NCBI GenBank assembly: GCA_945895265.1
Contig: CAMDEF010000005.1
Location: forward strand, 87,112-151,111
From: Bordetella parapertussis
GTDB lineage: Bacteria; Pseudomonadota; Gammaproteobacteria; Burkholderiales; Burkholderiaceae_B
Length of the DNA: 64,000 nucleotides
Reading direction: 5' to 3'
Shown here piece after piece: positions 53,560 to 61,378 of the stretch; within the stretch, counting starts at the first letter, position 1; each line of letters begins with the position of its first letter. The translations under genes were made by a program, and so were the position numbers. Under the pieces are notes generated by a model. It had not been told where the DNA came from, searched no databases, and saw only the letters and a list, made by a program, of their open reading frames with translations.

Positions 53560-54777
53560 ATGGTAACTAGCATGACCAACCCGCAGCCCGCACTCCTAGT
53601 TATTAATGCAGGATCTTCGTCGATCAAGTTTGCGCTCTTTGACGATGAAACTCTTGCAGAGTTAGTAAGGGGACAAATAGACGGCATCAGCTCAGCGGCG
53701 GCTTTTCGCGCCAAGAGCCCCGATCGTACAATTGACGAGCAGTTGCAATGGCCGCTTGAGGTCGCGCCTAAAGATCACAGTGCTGCGCTGCAATTCTTGA
53801 TTGAGTGGCTCGGGCAAACGCTAGTTGGCGTGCAAGTCGCTGCAGTAGGCCACCGTGTAGTGCACGGCGGGTCGCATTACACCGAGCCCGTTGTCATTAA
53901 CGAGGCCGTGTTGCATGAACTTGAATCGATCTTTGCCTTGGCCCCCTTACACGAACCCCATAACATTGCCGGCATCAAGGGCGCGCGCGCCGCCTTCGGT
54001 AACATTACACAGGTTGCCTGCTTCGACACAGCGTTTCATCGCACCCAGTCCTTTATCAACGACACGTATGCCCTGCCACGCAGTCTTTATCTTGAAGGGG
54101 TCAGGCGCTACGGTTTTCATGGACTGTCGTATGAGTTCATAGCGGGATATCTGAAAGAGAATTTTCCAGAAAGCTTCAACGGAAAGTGCATCATTGCCCA
54201 TCTGGGTAATGGCGCCTCGATTTGTGCGATCGAGAACGGTCAAGCAGCCTCGTCGACCATGGGTTTCAGCCCTCTTGAAGGTTTACCTATGGGTACGCGT
54301 TCAGGCAGAATCGATCCAGGCGTCTTGTTGTACCTGATGCAGCACAAGCGATGGGACGTGCACCAGATCTCGGACTTGCTTTACAAACAGTCGGGTCTCA
54401 AGGGACTCTCGGGCGGACTCTCGAACGATATGCGTACGCTAGAAGCCTCAGACAGCACTGAGGCAACAGAGGCCATCGAGTACTTCGTTCAACACGTGCA
54501 ACAAGAGATCGCAAGCCTTGCTGCCATCATGCGCGGCGTCAACACCTTGGTTTTTACCGGTGGGATTGGTGAGAATTCAGTCTTGATCCGCAAACGCGTC
54601 ATGCAAGGACTCGAGTGGTTGGGTCTGCACGTTGACGAGACGCAAAACGCCTCTGGCGCCACGGTGCTGTCTCAGGCGCAATCCAACATTCTTTGTTTGC
54701 GTATTCCAACCAACGAAGAGGGCATGATCGCCCAGCACACTAAAAAACTGGCTACAACAGAACGCGGTCGCCACTGA
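53560..54777 (+). CDS. ackA: Acetate kinase (carboxylate kinase)
   Basis: 405 residues. LLVINAGSSSIKFALFD, GHRVVHGGSHYTEPV (active Arg and His), DTAFHRT, RRYGFHGLSYEFIA, HLGNGAS(I)CAI, MGFSPLEGLPMGTRSGRIDPGV and FTGGIGENS are all present. The enzyme makes ATP from acyl phosphate and ADP. Together with the Pta domain it gives substrate-level phosphorylation from acyl-CoA. ATG 53560 has AAGG upstream; 53572 is an alternative start. Confidence 0.96.
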   Translation: MVTSMTNPQPALLVINAGSSSIKFALFDDETLAELVRGQIDGISSAAAFRAKSPDRTIDEQLQWPLEVAPKDHSAALQFLIEWLGQTLVGVQVAAVGHRVVHGGSHYTEPVVINEAVLHELESIFALAPLHEPHNIAGIKGARAAFGNITQVACFDTAFHRTQSFINDTYALPRSLYLEGVRRYGFHGLSYEFIAGYLKENFPESFNGKCIIAHLGNGASICAIENGQAASSTMGFSPLEGLPMGTRSGRIDPGVLLYLMQHKRWDVHQISDLLYKQSGLKGLSGGLSNDMRTLEASDSTEATEAIEYFVQHVQQEIASLAAIMRGVNTLVFTGGIGENSVLIRKRVMQGLEWLGLHVDETQNASGATVLSQAQSNILCLRIPTNEEGMIAQHTKKLATTERGRH

Positions 54778-54813
54778 TACCTTTTTTAGAACTACCTTTC
54801 AAAGGCTGCTCAA

Positions 54814-55665
54814 ATGAAAATTCAATCAATTGGCATCATTGGTGCCGGTATTATGGGTAACGGGATTGCGCAGATCTGCGCAAGTCATGGTCTGCAGGTC
54901 ACGATGATCGATATTGATCAGACGGCGATCACCCGCGGCACCAACAACATCACCACAAATCTTGAGCGTTTGGTTAAAAAAGAAACCATCACGCGTGAAG
55001 CGCTTGAGCAAACCTTGAAAAGAGTGCATGGCAGCACTGATTACCAAAGTTTGATAGGCCTTGACTTCATAATCGAAGCCGCGACTGAAAATCAGGGATT
55101 GAAAGAGAAGATTCTTAGGCAAATCGACACCATCGTACCTGGCGAAACTATGATTGCCACCAATACTTCATCCCTTTCGATCACCAAACTCGCGGCTTTG
55201 AACTCACGACCCGAACGCTTTATCGGCATGCACTTTTTTAATCCTGTGCCCGTAATGAGCTTGGTCGAAGTGATTCGGGGTCTGCAGACCAACGATGAAA
55301 CCCATCAGGCCGTACATGCCTTTGCGGTCGAAATTGGTAAATACCCGATCACGGTAAAGAACGCTCCGGGCTTCGTGGTCAACCGTATTTTGTTACCAAT
55401 GATCAATGAGGCGTTTTTTGTTTTGAGTGAAGGTCTGGCGACCGCCCAAGATATTGACATTGGCATGAAACTTGGTTGCAATCAGCCAATTGGTCCGCTC
55501 GCACTGGCAGATCTGATCGGGCTCGATACTTGCCTCGCGATCATGGACGTTTATTTTAATAACTTCTGTGATTCAAAATATCGTCCAGCTCCATTGCTAC
55601 GCGAGATGGTCGCCGCAGGTTTTCTGGGTCGCAAAACGGGTCGCGGTGTTTTCAACTACGCTTAA
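54814..55665 (+). CDS. hbd: 3-Hydroxybutyryl-CoA dehydrogenase
   Basis: 283 residues, standard single-domain length. NAD-binding IGIIGAGIMGNGIAQICASHGLQVTMIDID, then DFIIEAATENQGLKEKI, TNTSSLSITKLA, HFFNPVPVMSLVEVI (catalytic His) and NAPGFVVNRILLPMINEAFF. It interconverts 3-hydroxybutyryl-CoA and acetoacetyl-CoA. Being last in the four-gene cluster, it links the module to the butyrate/PHB acyl-CoA pool. The downstream spacer 55666-55995 contains dispersed repeat copy C and shows no gene. Confidence 0.94.
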   Translation: MKIQSIGIIGAGIMGNGIAQICASHGLQVTMIDIDQTAITRGTNNITTNLERLVKKETITREALEQTLKRVHGSTDYQSLIGLDFIIEAATENQGLKEKILRQIDTIVPGETMIATNTSSLSITKLAALNSRPERFIGMHFFNPVPVMSLVEVIRGLQTNDETHQAVHAFAVEIGKYPITVKNAPGFVVNRILLPMINEAFFVLSEGLATAQDIDIGMKLGCNQPIGPLALADLIGLDTCLAIMDVYFNNFCDSKYRPAPLLREMVAAGFLGRKTGRGVFNYA

Positions 55666-55835
55666 GTGGCTATTGACTCTTAAATGAGTCATGGCTTCAG
55701 TTTCTTGTCGGATATGCGCGTAAAACCTCGCCGCTCAAGGCAGGGATGTGGCGCAGCCTTCCTTTTCTTGGCCTTTAATTTAGTGTGCGCTTGAATACAG
55801 TTATCCCCCGTTAATGGGGTAGAGCCTGGGGTAGA

Positions 55836-55974
55836 GCCCGGGGCTTGTGGCATATCAATTCGCTGCATAGCAGGTTCGAAACTTAAGTTTTGGCGGGGCA
55901 GCAATAACAACATCACAAACCGCCTGAGGTGCTGCAATCTCAGATTTTTTGCTTTTGGTCTGCGGGAGGGATAC
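55836..55974. repeat. Dispersed repeat, copy C
   Basis: The same element as copy A: GCCCGGGGCTTGTGGC, GCATAGCAGGTTCGAAACTT, TTTTGGCGGGGCAGCA, CATCACAAACCGCCTGAGG and TTTTGCTTTTGGTCTGCGGG. A 13-bp unit (ggggtagagcctg) is duplicated just before it at 55817-55842. It lies between hbd and the autotransporter remnant. Confidence 0.85.
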
Positions 55975-55995
55975 TAACTCTGGCCACCCGTTCTA

Positions 55996-56349
55996 CTAAA
56001 ACGCCACTCGTAACCCCACACTACCACCATACAGAGTCTGGCCAGTTCTAGCCTCGGCAGAGACACCAGCGTAGGCGTAAGCGCTATTCGCCACTGTAAG
56101 CGTGCCGTATAAGCCTGCCTGTAAAAACGTAGAACCTGCCGTGGGGGTCGTGACGCTGCTTAAATAACCACCAAGCGTGGTGTTCAGCGTTGGGCTGAGC
56201 AAGCCTTGCGAGTCAGCACCGAGGGCGAGATTTGCGCGGTAGGTGTACTCATCTTTGAGCGGGTCTTTAGTCAGCGACCCTGCCCCAACCCCAACGACTG
56301 CACGCACGCCGCTGGCGTTCAGTCGCGCAGAGCGGTCAATTACATCCCA
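55996..56349 (-). pseudogene. C-terminal autotransporter/outer-membrane beta-barrel remnant
   Basis: The frame WDVIDRSARLNASGVRAVVGVGAGSLTKDPLKDEYTYRANLALGADSQGLLSPTLNTTLGGYLSSV...YAGVSAEARTGQTLYGGSVGLRVAF shows alternating amphipathic strands and a terminal Phe, as in autotransporter barrels. Only ~117 residues remain, with no upstream barrel, passenger or signal peptide. The 5' edge (56349) overlaps the stop region of the Spy-like gene in another frame. Confidence 0.7.
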
Positions 56350-56923
56350 TGTGGCGTTTGTACATCTCTGGGTTATGCCCGGCCGGGATGTTCTTGCACG
56401 GATCATCGGCATAACCGCGAAGGATGTTGTAGCGCTTGATTTGCTCTGGTGTGAGAAACAGCACAGTCTTGTAGTGCTGTGAAAGATGAATGAAGCGCAG
56501 TTCTGACCTTGCGCTTTCTGCGTCGGCTAACAAGCGGCGCAGGGACGACTCGTCTACTTTTCCAGACGCAAAAGCGGATTCCAAGGCTTTTTCTGCCGCA
56601 ATCAAACGCTCACCTGTGGGTATGGCTACTTTACGCATTTCGTCCAGCAGCATCTGGGTTTTGTCGACTTGGTCAGCGGCCAAGGGGATCTTGTCTTTGA
56701 GCTCTAGCAGATGAGAGGGGCCGGGCATACCGTTGAGTTCGGCGGCAAGGGCCAGTCCCCATCCACCCCCACGCCGAAGTTCGTTGATGTCGCTATCGGA
56801 CAGCGACTTGATGGCTCGGTTTTGCATTCCTGCATAAGGTGTCTGCCCTGCGTGATTGTGTTGAGCCAAAGTCAATAGAGGCATGCACATCCATAGTGCC
56901 AAGAGCAAAGCGTTTGCCTTCAA
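56336..56923 (-). CDS. Spy/CpxP-like periplasmic protein (LTxxQ type)
   Basis: 195 residues from TTG 56923, which follows GGAG at five bases and begins a proper signal peptide (KANALLLALWMCMPLLTLAQ). The mature part has helices around KIPLAADQVDKTQMLLDEMRKVAIPTGERLIAAEKALESAF and the LTPEQ motif of the Spy/CpxP family. Members bind unfolded proteins or metal stress signals. The last codons (HMGCN) come from sequence shared with the barrel remnant, so the true C-terminus may have been replaced. The frame upstream to 57226 has no support. Confidence 0.7.
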   Translation of the reverse strand: MKANALLLALWMCMPLLTLAQHNHAGQTPYAGMQNRAIKSLSDSDINELRRGGGWGLALAAELNGMPGPSHLLELKDKIPLAADQVDKTQMLLDEMRKVAIPTGERLIAAEKALESAFASGKVDESSLRRLLADAESARSELRFIHLSQHYKTVLFLTPEQIKRYNILRGYADDPCKNIPAGHNPEMYKRHMGCN

Positions 56924-57578
56924 AGCATTCTCCAGATTGAAATACAAGCTAAGCGCGACGTTTAAGCGAGGATAATTTTTGCCCTTGACAGACACCAACA
57001 TGCCCTGCTGTGAAAAACGCTCAGCCAACCGATATGAACCTACATTAAACCACTGCATATAGGCATCAAGGATCAAGTCCATGGCTAAACTGATGGTTCC
57101 AGAGGTCCTGGCCGAACATGCCCGCCAGCTCCTGACAGAAACAATGCTCGCCGATCGTTGGTTGTGTTTAGTCACACGCCTTAAGCGCTGGCGCACCGTC
57201 GGCGAGGGCACGAAGTACTTGAACATCGTGGGGAAGGTCTTTTACCGGCTGAAAGACATTAAAGCCCATAAAGTAGCCTGGGGTAGAGCCACCTCAATAC
57301 CTAATTTTTTTTGCAACTAGTCGTGCGAGATCGAATCCTTTTTTAACTCGAATTTCGGATCTGGATTTAACTGCTGCGCAGTCTGCAAACCAGAAACTCA
57401 TCAATTGGCACCCAAAACGTGCAGGGAAAACCCGAGATTTTTTCAAATGATTTATTTTTCTCGTACCAACGAGGGTTTATCCTGTTAACAGACTGCATAT
57501 GAAGCATCTACTCTAGCAACCTCACCCACAAGTTGCATTTGCTGAAATACCCATTTGGCAAAAATTTTGGAGGCTGAT
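56924..57578. other. Long spacer with no recognised gene
   Basis: A 79-codon plus-strand frame (57081-57320, MAKLMVPEVLAEHARQLL...) with AGGA upstream exists but matches no family I know. An overlapping minus-strand frame is equally unconvincing. The element tggggtagagcc at 57279-57290 repeats the duplicated unit near 55817. The stretch 57300-57560 is AT-rich with no gene and leads into the strong GGAGG site of the universal stress protein gene. Confidence 0.5.
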
Positions 57579-58031
57579 ATGTATAAAAATATTTTGCTTG
57601 CCTACGACGGTTCTGACCTTGATCAACAAGCCTTAATTGGATGTAAAGATCTTACGAACTGGCCATCTGCACAAATCACCTTACTTACCGTCCTTCCAAA
57701 TTTCTATACATCCATGGGAATGGAAGGTGCCTTTGTGGGTGATGACCGTGCGCATGATCATCAGGTGCAAAATAAAATCCTCAATAGTGGCGTGCAGTCG
57801 CTTAAAGAAGCTGGGTATAACGCTCAAGGCGTTGCGCTGACAGGCGACCCAGCGATAGAAATTGCAAACTACGCCATGCAACAACACTGTGACCTGATTA
57901 TCGTTGCTCATAAACACACGGCAAATTGGGCTGCGCGCTGGTGGGGCAGATTCAAATCTAAAGCCCTGATCGAAATCGCACACTGCAGCGTACTGATTGT
58001 CATTTTAAATGAGTCAGTCACCGACTCTTAG
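57579..58031 (+). CDS. Universal stress protein (UspA family)
   Basis: 150 residues from ATG 57579, supported by GGAGG five bases upstream; the longer frame from 57555 is not. YKNILLAYDGSDLDQQAL and the C-terminal region IIVAHKHTANWAARWWGRFKSKALIEIAHCSVLIV give the single-domain Usp fold. The usual ATP-binding GxxGx9GSxS stretch is altered here (HKHTANWAARWWGRFKSKAL), so nucleotide binding is doubtful. Stands alone; a truncated gene lies downstream on the other strand. Confidence 0.87.
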   Translation: MYKNILLAYDGSDLDQQALIGCKDLTNWPSAQITLLTVLPNFYTSMGMEGAFVGDDRAHDHQVQNKILNSGVQSLKEAGYNAQGVALTGDPAIEIANYAMQQHCDLIIVAHKHTANWAARWWGRFKSKALIEIAHCSVLIVILNESVTDS

Positions 58032-58109
58032 CCTTCAGTTTTTTAAGAGTCTAACTGGATTTAGGGACTCCCTGATCTAGCGAATACTTAATTAACTTGA
58101 CTGTCACTG

Positions 58110-58313
58110 TTAGACTCGACCTAACGTCTGAATGACCTCATGTGGTTTCTGGCATTTATCACGGTCTGGATCATCGAATACTTGTGCCCATTGCTCTGCT
58201 CCCGTGAAACCGTACTGATGTGCATGGAGTGTCTGCGCAAATGCAATTACCGAGAACCAGCACAGGCCAATCATCACAGCAATGCTTTTCATATTTTGAA
58301 ATGTGATTTTCAT
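58110..58313 (-). pseudogene. N-terminal fragment of a secreted methyltransferase-like protein
   Basis: 67 codons. Signal peptide MKSIAVMIGLCWFSVIAFAQ, then HAHQYGFTGAEQWAQVFDDPDRDKCQKPHEVIQTL. This segment matches the conserved beginning (HxFxxAExWAxxFDDPxRDxWQKPxEV) of periplasmic class I methyltransferases, but the frame stops before the SAM-binding GxGxG. No continuation is found in the other frames to 58032. I read it as a truncated gene. Confidence 0.65.
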
Positions 58314-58363
58314 TTTCTGAAACCGAATAAGAATAAAATGGTTCTTGTCACTAGGAGGCGCTC

Positions 58364-58978
58364 ATGAACAACAAAGAGCATTGGGAAAAAGTATACGGCA
58401 CCAAAGCACAAGATGCGGTTAGCTGGTATGCCCCTCATCTTGAAACGTCACTGAATCTTATTCATCAGGCAGCCGCAGATAAAGACGCCGCGATTATTGA
58501 CATCGGCGGAGGTGAAGCCACATTAGTTGATGACCTGCTCTCCGAAGGATATCTAGATATCAGTATTCTCGATATATCTCAACATGCAATTGATGTGGCT
58601 CGAGATCGCATTGGTGAAAAAGCCAACAAGGTTCACTGGTACTGCGCGGATATTACGCAAGCCACTCTGCCCCAAAACTATTTTGACATTTGGCATGACA
58701 GAGCCGTATTCCACTTCCTGACGGAGGATGCTCAGCGAGTGAGGTATGTAGAGCAAGTTATGCGCTCCGTTAAGCACGGAGGTCATGTAATCATGGCCAC
58801 CTTTGGTCCTGAAGGTCCTGAGCAATGTAGTGGTTTGGATGTAGTCCGCTATGACGCAGAGCATCTACATGGTCAATTTGGTAAGGCGTTCAAATTGATC
58901 AATAGCTCAACTGAGACACATCAAACCCCTATGGGTACAACTCAACAGTTTCTCTATTGTTTTTGCAGGATGGAGTGA
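58364..58978 (+). CDS. Class I SAM-dependent methyltransferase
   Basis: 204 residues. N-terminal HWEKVYGTKAQDAVSWYAPH, then IIDIGGGEATLVDDLLSEG (SAM motif I), DISILDISQHAIDVARDR, and FDIWHDRAVFHFLTEDAQRVRYVEQVMRSVKHGGHVIMATFGPEGPEQCSGLDVVRYDAEHL. This resembles the small TPMT/thiopurine-like or tellurite-type methyltransferases; the substrate is unknown. AGGAGG lies five bases upstream of the ATG. It ends in the terminator at 59036 and is not part of the exporter operon. Confidence 0.87.
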   Translation: MNNKEHWEKVYGTKAQDAVSWYAPHLETSLNLIHQAAADKDAAIIDIGGGEATLVDDLLSEGYLDISILDISQHAIDVARDRIGEKANKVHWYCADITQATLPQNYFDIWHDRAVFHFLTEDAQRVRYVEQVMRSVKHGGHVIMATFGPEGPEQCSGLDVVRYDAEHLHGQFGKAFKLINSSTETHQTPMGTTQQFLYCFCRME

Positions 58979-59035
58979 GGATCTAACCGACTCACACCAA
59001 CACTGAGTCCGACTCCAACCTTAATCTATTTCCTT

Positions 59036-59065
59036 AAACCCTAGAGTTCATTCTCTGGGGTTTTT
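59036..59065 (+). terminator. Intrinsic terminator
   Basis: AAACCCTAGAG (59036-59046) pairs with CTCTGGGGTTT (59053-59063) over a 6-base loop, allowing one mismatch, and the run of T continues. It lies about 60 bp after the methyltransferase stop. The rest of 58979-59218 shows no gene. Confidence 0.8.
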
Positions 59066-59218
59066 CACTTAGAGCAGATCAATCCCAAAAATCTTTCATC
59101 AACAAAGCAAACAGATCAAAGCAAATAGCTGCCACCATGACGCCGAACCTTAATGTGTCCCAAAAACCAATATTAGGTAGCCAGTGGGGAAATATCAAGA
59201 ATATCGGCAAGCATCAAA

Positions 59219-60670
59219 CTACTCAATCGATCCATTATTTAATCGACCGCCTCCCATCGATTGAAACAGTGCAACAGTGTCAGTGAGTCGCTGCGCCTGC
59301 GCAGCGATCAGTTCAAACTTTGTTCGTTGCGCCTGTAGCTGTGCAATAAGTAGCTGAAGATAGCTTGCGGTACCAAAGGAATATTGACGCTCGACTGACT
59401 TAGCCAACGCCGTCGCAGCCGCATTCGCTTTTGATTGAGACTCCAAAGTTCGCGCATCATTTTCGAGGGCGCGCAAAACGTCCGCAACGCTGCGTAGTGC
59501 ATCAAGTACGACCGTTTGATAGTTTGACGCCGAGGCGTCGAAGGCAGCTAACGCAGCACGACTCTCAGCAGGAAGGCCCGCATTGAATATAGGCTGTGTT
59601 AATTGCCCCAACACTTGCCAAAATAATGAGCCTGTACCAAACAGTGTTTCCGGTCCTAAAGCCAGCGAGCCAATGCTTGAGCTCAAATTAAGCTGTGGGT
59701 ACATTCTAGCGACCGCAGCCCCGTAGTCTGCGTTTGCCGCCCGCATCAAAGCCTCTGCAGCTTGAATATCCGGACGATTTCTGACTAGCAACGAAGGAAC
59801 AACCAGAGGCAAGTTTGTGGGTATCGAGAAATCTCCCATTTCAAAGGATGGCGTCAATACTGCGCTAGGTGCCTCACCCGATAAAGTTGCTAGCAAATGC
59901 GTCATTTGCTTATGACGCGTTTCCAGAACCGGGATACCTGCGCGGGTTTGTTCGGCTTCTGCCGTCAAAGCCAGAACATCATCCTCAGATGCCTGCCCTA
60001 ACCGGAGGCGATGGCGCGCCACTACAAGCTGCCCTTCTTGTGCGGTCAGACTCTCCTCGTTGGCACGAATCTGGCTGGCAAGTTTCGCTTGCGTGACGGC
60101 CGTCGTGACAATATTTGCCGCTAGCGTCAGTTGTGCTCCCTCAAGCTGGAAATTTTGAAAAATGGTGCGTGATGCTAATGACTCAAGAACGCGTCGATTA
60201 CCGCCAAATACATCAAAGTTATACGACACACCGACTGTGGTGTTGTATAGATTAAAAATATCAGGGCTGATTGCAAGTCCTTGCGTTGCTCCATTGAGTT
60301 GTACACGCTGCCCGGTAAGCGTCGCATTTAACTGTGGGTAGAGTGTCGAACCTGCACGTGCACTATAGATTTCGTGCGACTGCTTTAAGGTCGATTGCGC
60401 TGACTGAAGAGACGGATTCGAAAGAAACGACCGCTCAATCAGACTATCTAGCTTAGGCGAACCGAGCGCACGCCACCAATCCTTAGGCACCGGGACAAAG
60501 CTGTCAAAAACTTGCTGCTCACCAAAAGCATATCCCGTGGATACTGTTTTACCGGGGAAGTCCTGTGCGGTGTAGCTCTTTACTGTCGGCGCCGCTAGTT
60601 GTTGAAAATCCGGACCAACGGCACAACCACTTAGCAGAACTATATTTAGCAGGAAAATATATTTTTTCAT
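59219..60670 (-). CDS. Outer-membrane efflux lipoprotein (NodT/OprM family)
   Basis: 483 residues. Lipobox LLSGC (Cys16) near the N-terminus, then DWWRALGSPKLDSLIERSFLSNPSLQSAQSTLKQSHEIYSARAGSTLYPQLN, and two TolC-like repeats with coiled coils (residues ~180-275 and ~380-470). RNRPDIQAAEALMRAANADYGAAVARMYPQL is the family motif. It forms the outer-membrane duct for the adaptor/permease/ATPase genes at 60670-63732. The start overlaps the ATPase stop by one base (TAATG). Confidence 0.93.
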   Translation of the reverse strand: MKKYIFLLNIVLLSGCAVGPDFQQLAAPTVKSYTAQDFPGKTVSTGYAFGEQQVFDSFVPVPKDWWRALGSPKLDSLIERSFLSNPSLQSAQSTLKQSHEIYSARAGSTLYPQLNATLTGQRVQLNGATQGLAISPDIFNLYNTTVGVSYNFDVFGGNRRVLESLASRTIFQNFQLEGAQLTLAANIVTTAVTQAKLASQIRANEESLTAQEGQLVVARHRLRLGQASEDDVLALTAEAEQTRAGIPVLETRHKQMTHLLATLSGEAPSAVLTPSFEMGDFSIPTNLPLVVPSLLVRNRPDIQAAEALMRAANADYGAAVARMYPQLNLSSSIGSLALGPETLFGTGSLFWQVLGQLTQPIFNAGLPAESRAALAAFDASASNYQTVVLDALRSVADVLRALENDARTLESQSKANAAATALAKSVERQYSFGTASYLQLLIAQLQAQRTKFELIAAQAQRLTDTVALFQSMGGGRLNNGSIE

Positions 60671-61377
60671 TAGAACGGACGTCCCTCACCAACTTCTTCC
60701 TGTGTCACTCCATCACGAATGTGGTAGATCCTTTTGAAAGTAGGAATAATTTTTTCATCATGCGTCACGACAATAATGGCCGTCTGATATTGCTGTGCCA
60801 ACTGGTTCAGAATTCGGATGACCGCCAGCGCACGGACGCCGTCTAGTGGTGCCGTCGGCTCATCAGCCAAAATGACAGGAGGACGATTAACGAGTGCGCG
60901 CGCGATCGACACACGCTGCTGCTCTCCGCCGGAAAGCTGTGCAGGCATCGCTTGTGCCCGATGCGCCACATCAAGAGCCTCTAATAATTCGAGCGACATT
61001 TTGCGAGCGATACCGTTGGGCTGACCTGCCAACATTGGCAACAAGGCGACGTTATCCGTCACGTCAAGAAATGGAATCAAATATGGAGCTTGAAAAATAA
61101 AGCCAATTTTGTCACGGCGCAACGCACGAAGATCTTTGATTTTCCATCCGTTGTCGTAAATGATGGTTTCGCCCACTGTCATGCGACCGGCCGTTGGCTC
61201 TACGACTGCACCCAGACATTTCAGCAGTGTACTTTTGCCAGAGCCCGAAGGCCCGACTAGGCCCACTACTTCACCAGGTGAAACCACCATATTGATATCT
61301 TTTAGAGCATCGACGGCTGTGTCGCCCGAGCCATACCGCTTGCGCACGCCTTCAATACGAATCCCCGTTGTATTCAT
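60670..61377 (-). CDS. ABC exporter ATPase, LolD/DevA/MacB type
   Basis: 235 residues from ATG 61377, with GGAGG upstream; the longer frame to 61476 is not supported. Walker [11 protein letters not shown]-loop [20 protein letters not shown], signature [15 protein letters not shown], Walker [14 protein letters not shown], switch His VVTHDE. It powers the FtsX-like permease encoded directly upstream. Confidence 0.93.
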   Translation of the reverse strand: MNTTGIRIEGVRKRYGSGDTAVDALKDINMVVSPGEVVGLVGPSGSGKSTLLKCLGAVVEPTAGRMTVGETIIYDNGWKIKDLRALRRDKIGFIFQAPYLIPFLDVTDNVALLPMLAGQPNGIARKMSLELLEALDVAHRAQAMPAQLSGGEQQRVSIARALVNRPPVILADEPTAPLDGVRALAVIRILNQLAQQYQTAIIVVTHDEKIIPTFKRIYHIRDGVTQEEVGEGRPF

Positions 61378-61378
61378 A

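Noticed and set aside
55817..55842. GGTAGAGC motifs suggesting a tRNA D-arm
   Set aside because: No cloverleaf could be formed around them; they are part of a 13-bp duplication beside repeat C.
55689..55937. 82-codon minus-strand frame over dispersed repeat C
   Set aside because: The similar frames over copies A and C do not stay in the same reading frame relative to the repeat, and the sequence behaves as a non-coding repeat.
57081..57320. 79-codon plus-strand frame with AGGA upstream
   Set aside because: No recognisable family, mixed composition, and competing antisense frame; kept only as a note in the spacer entry.
57320..57345. GATCGAATCC stretch as a tRNA 3' end or attachment site
   Set aside because: No matching acceptor stem or CCA end and no second copy nearby.
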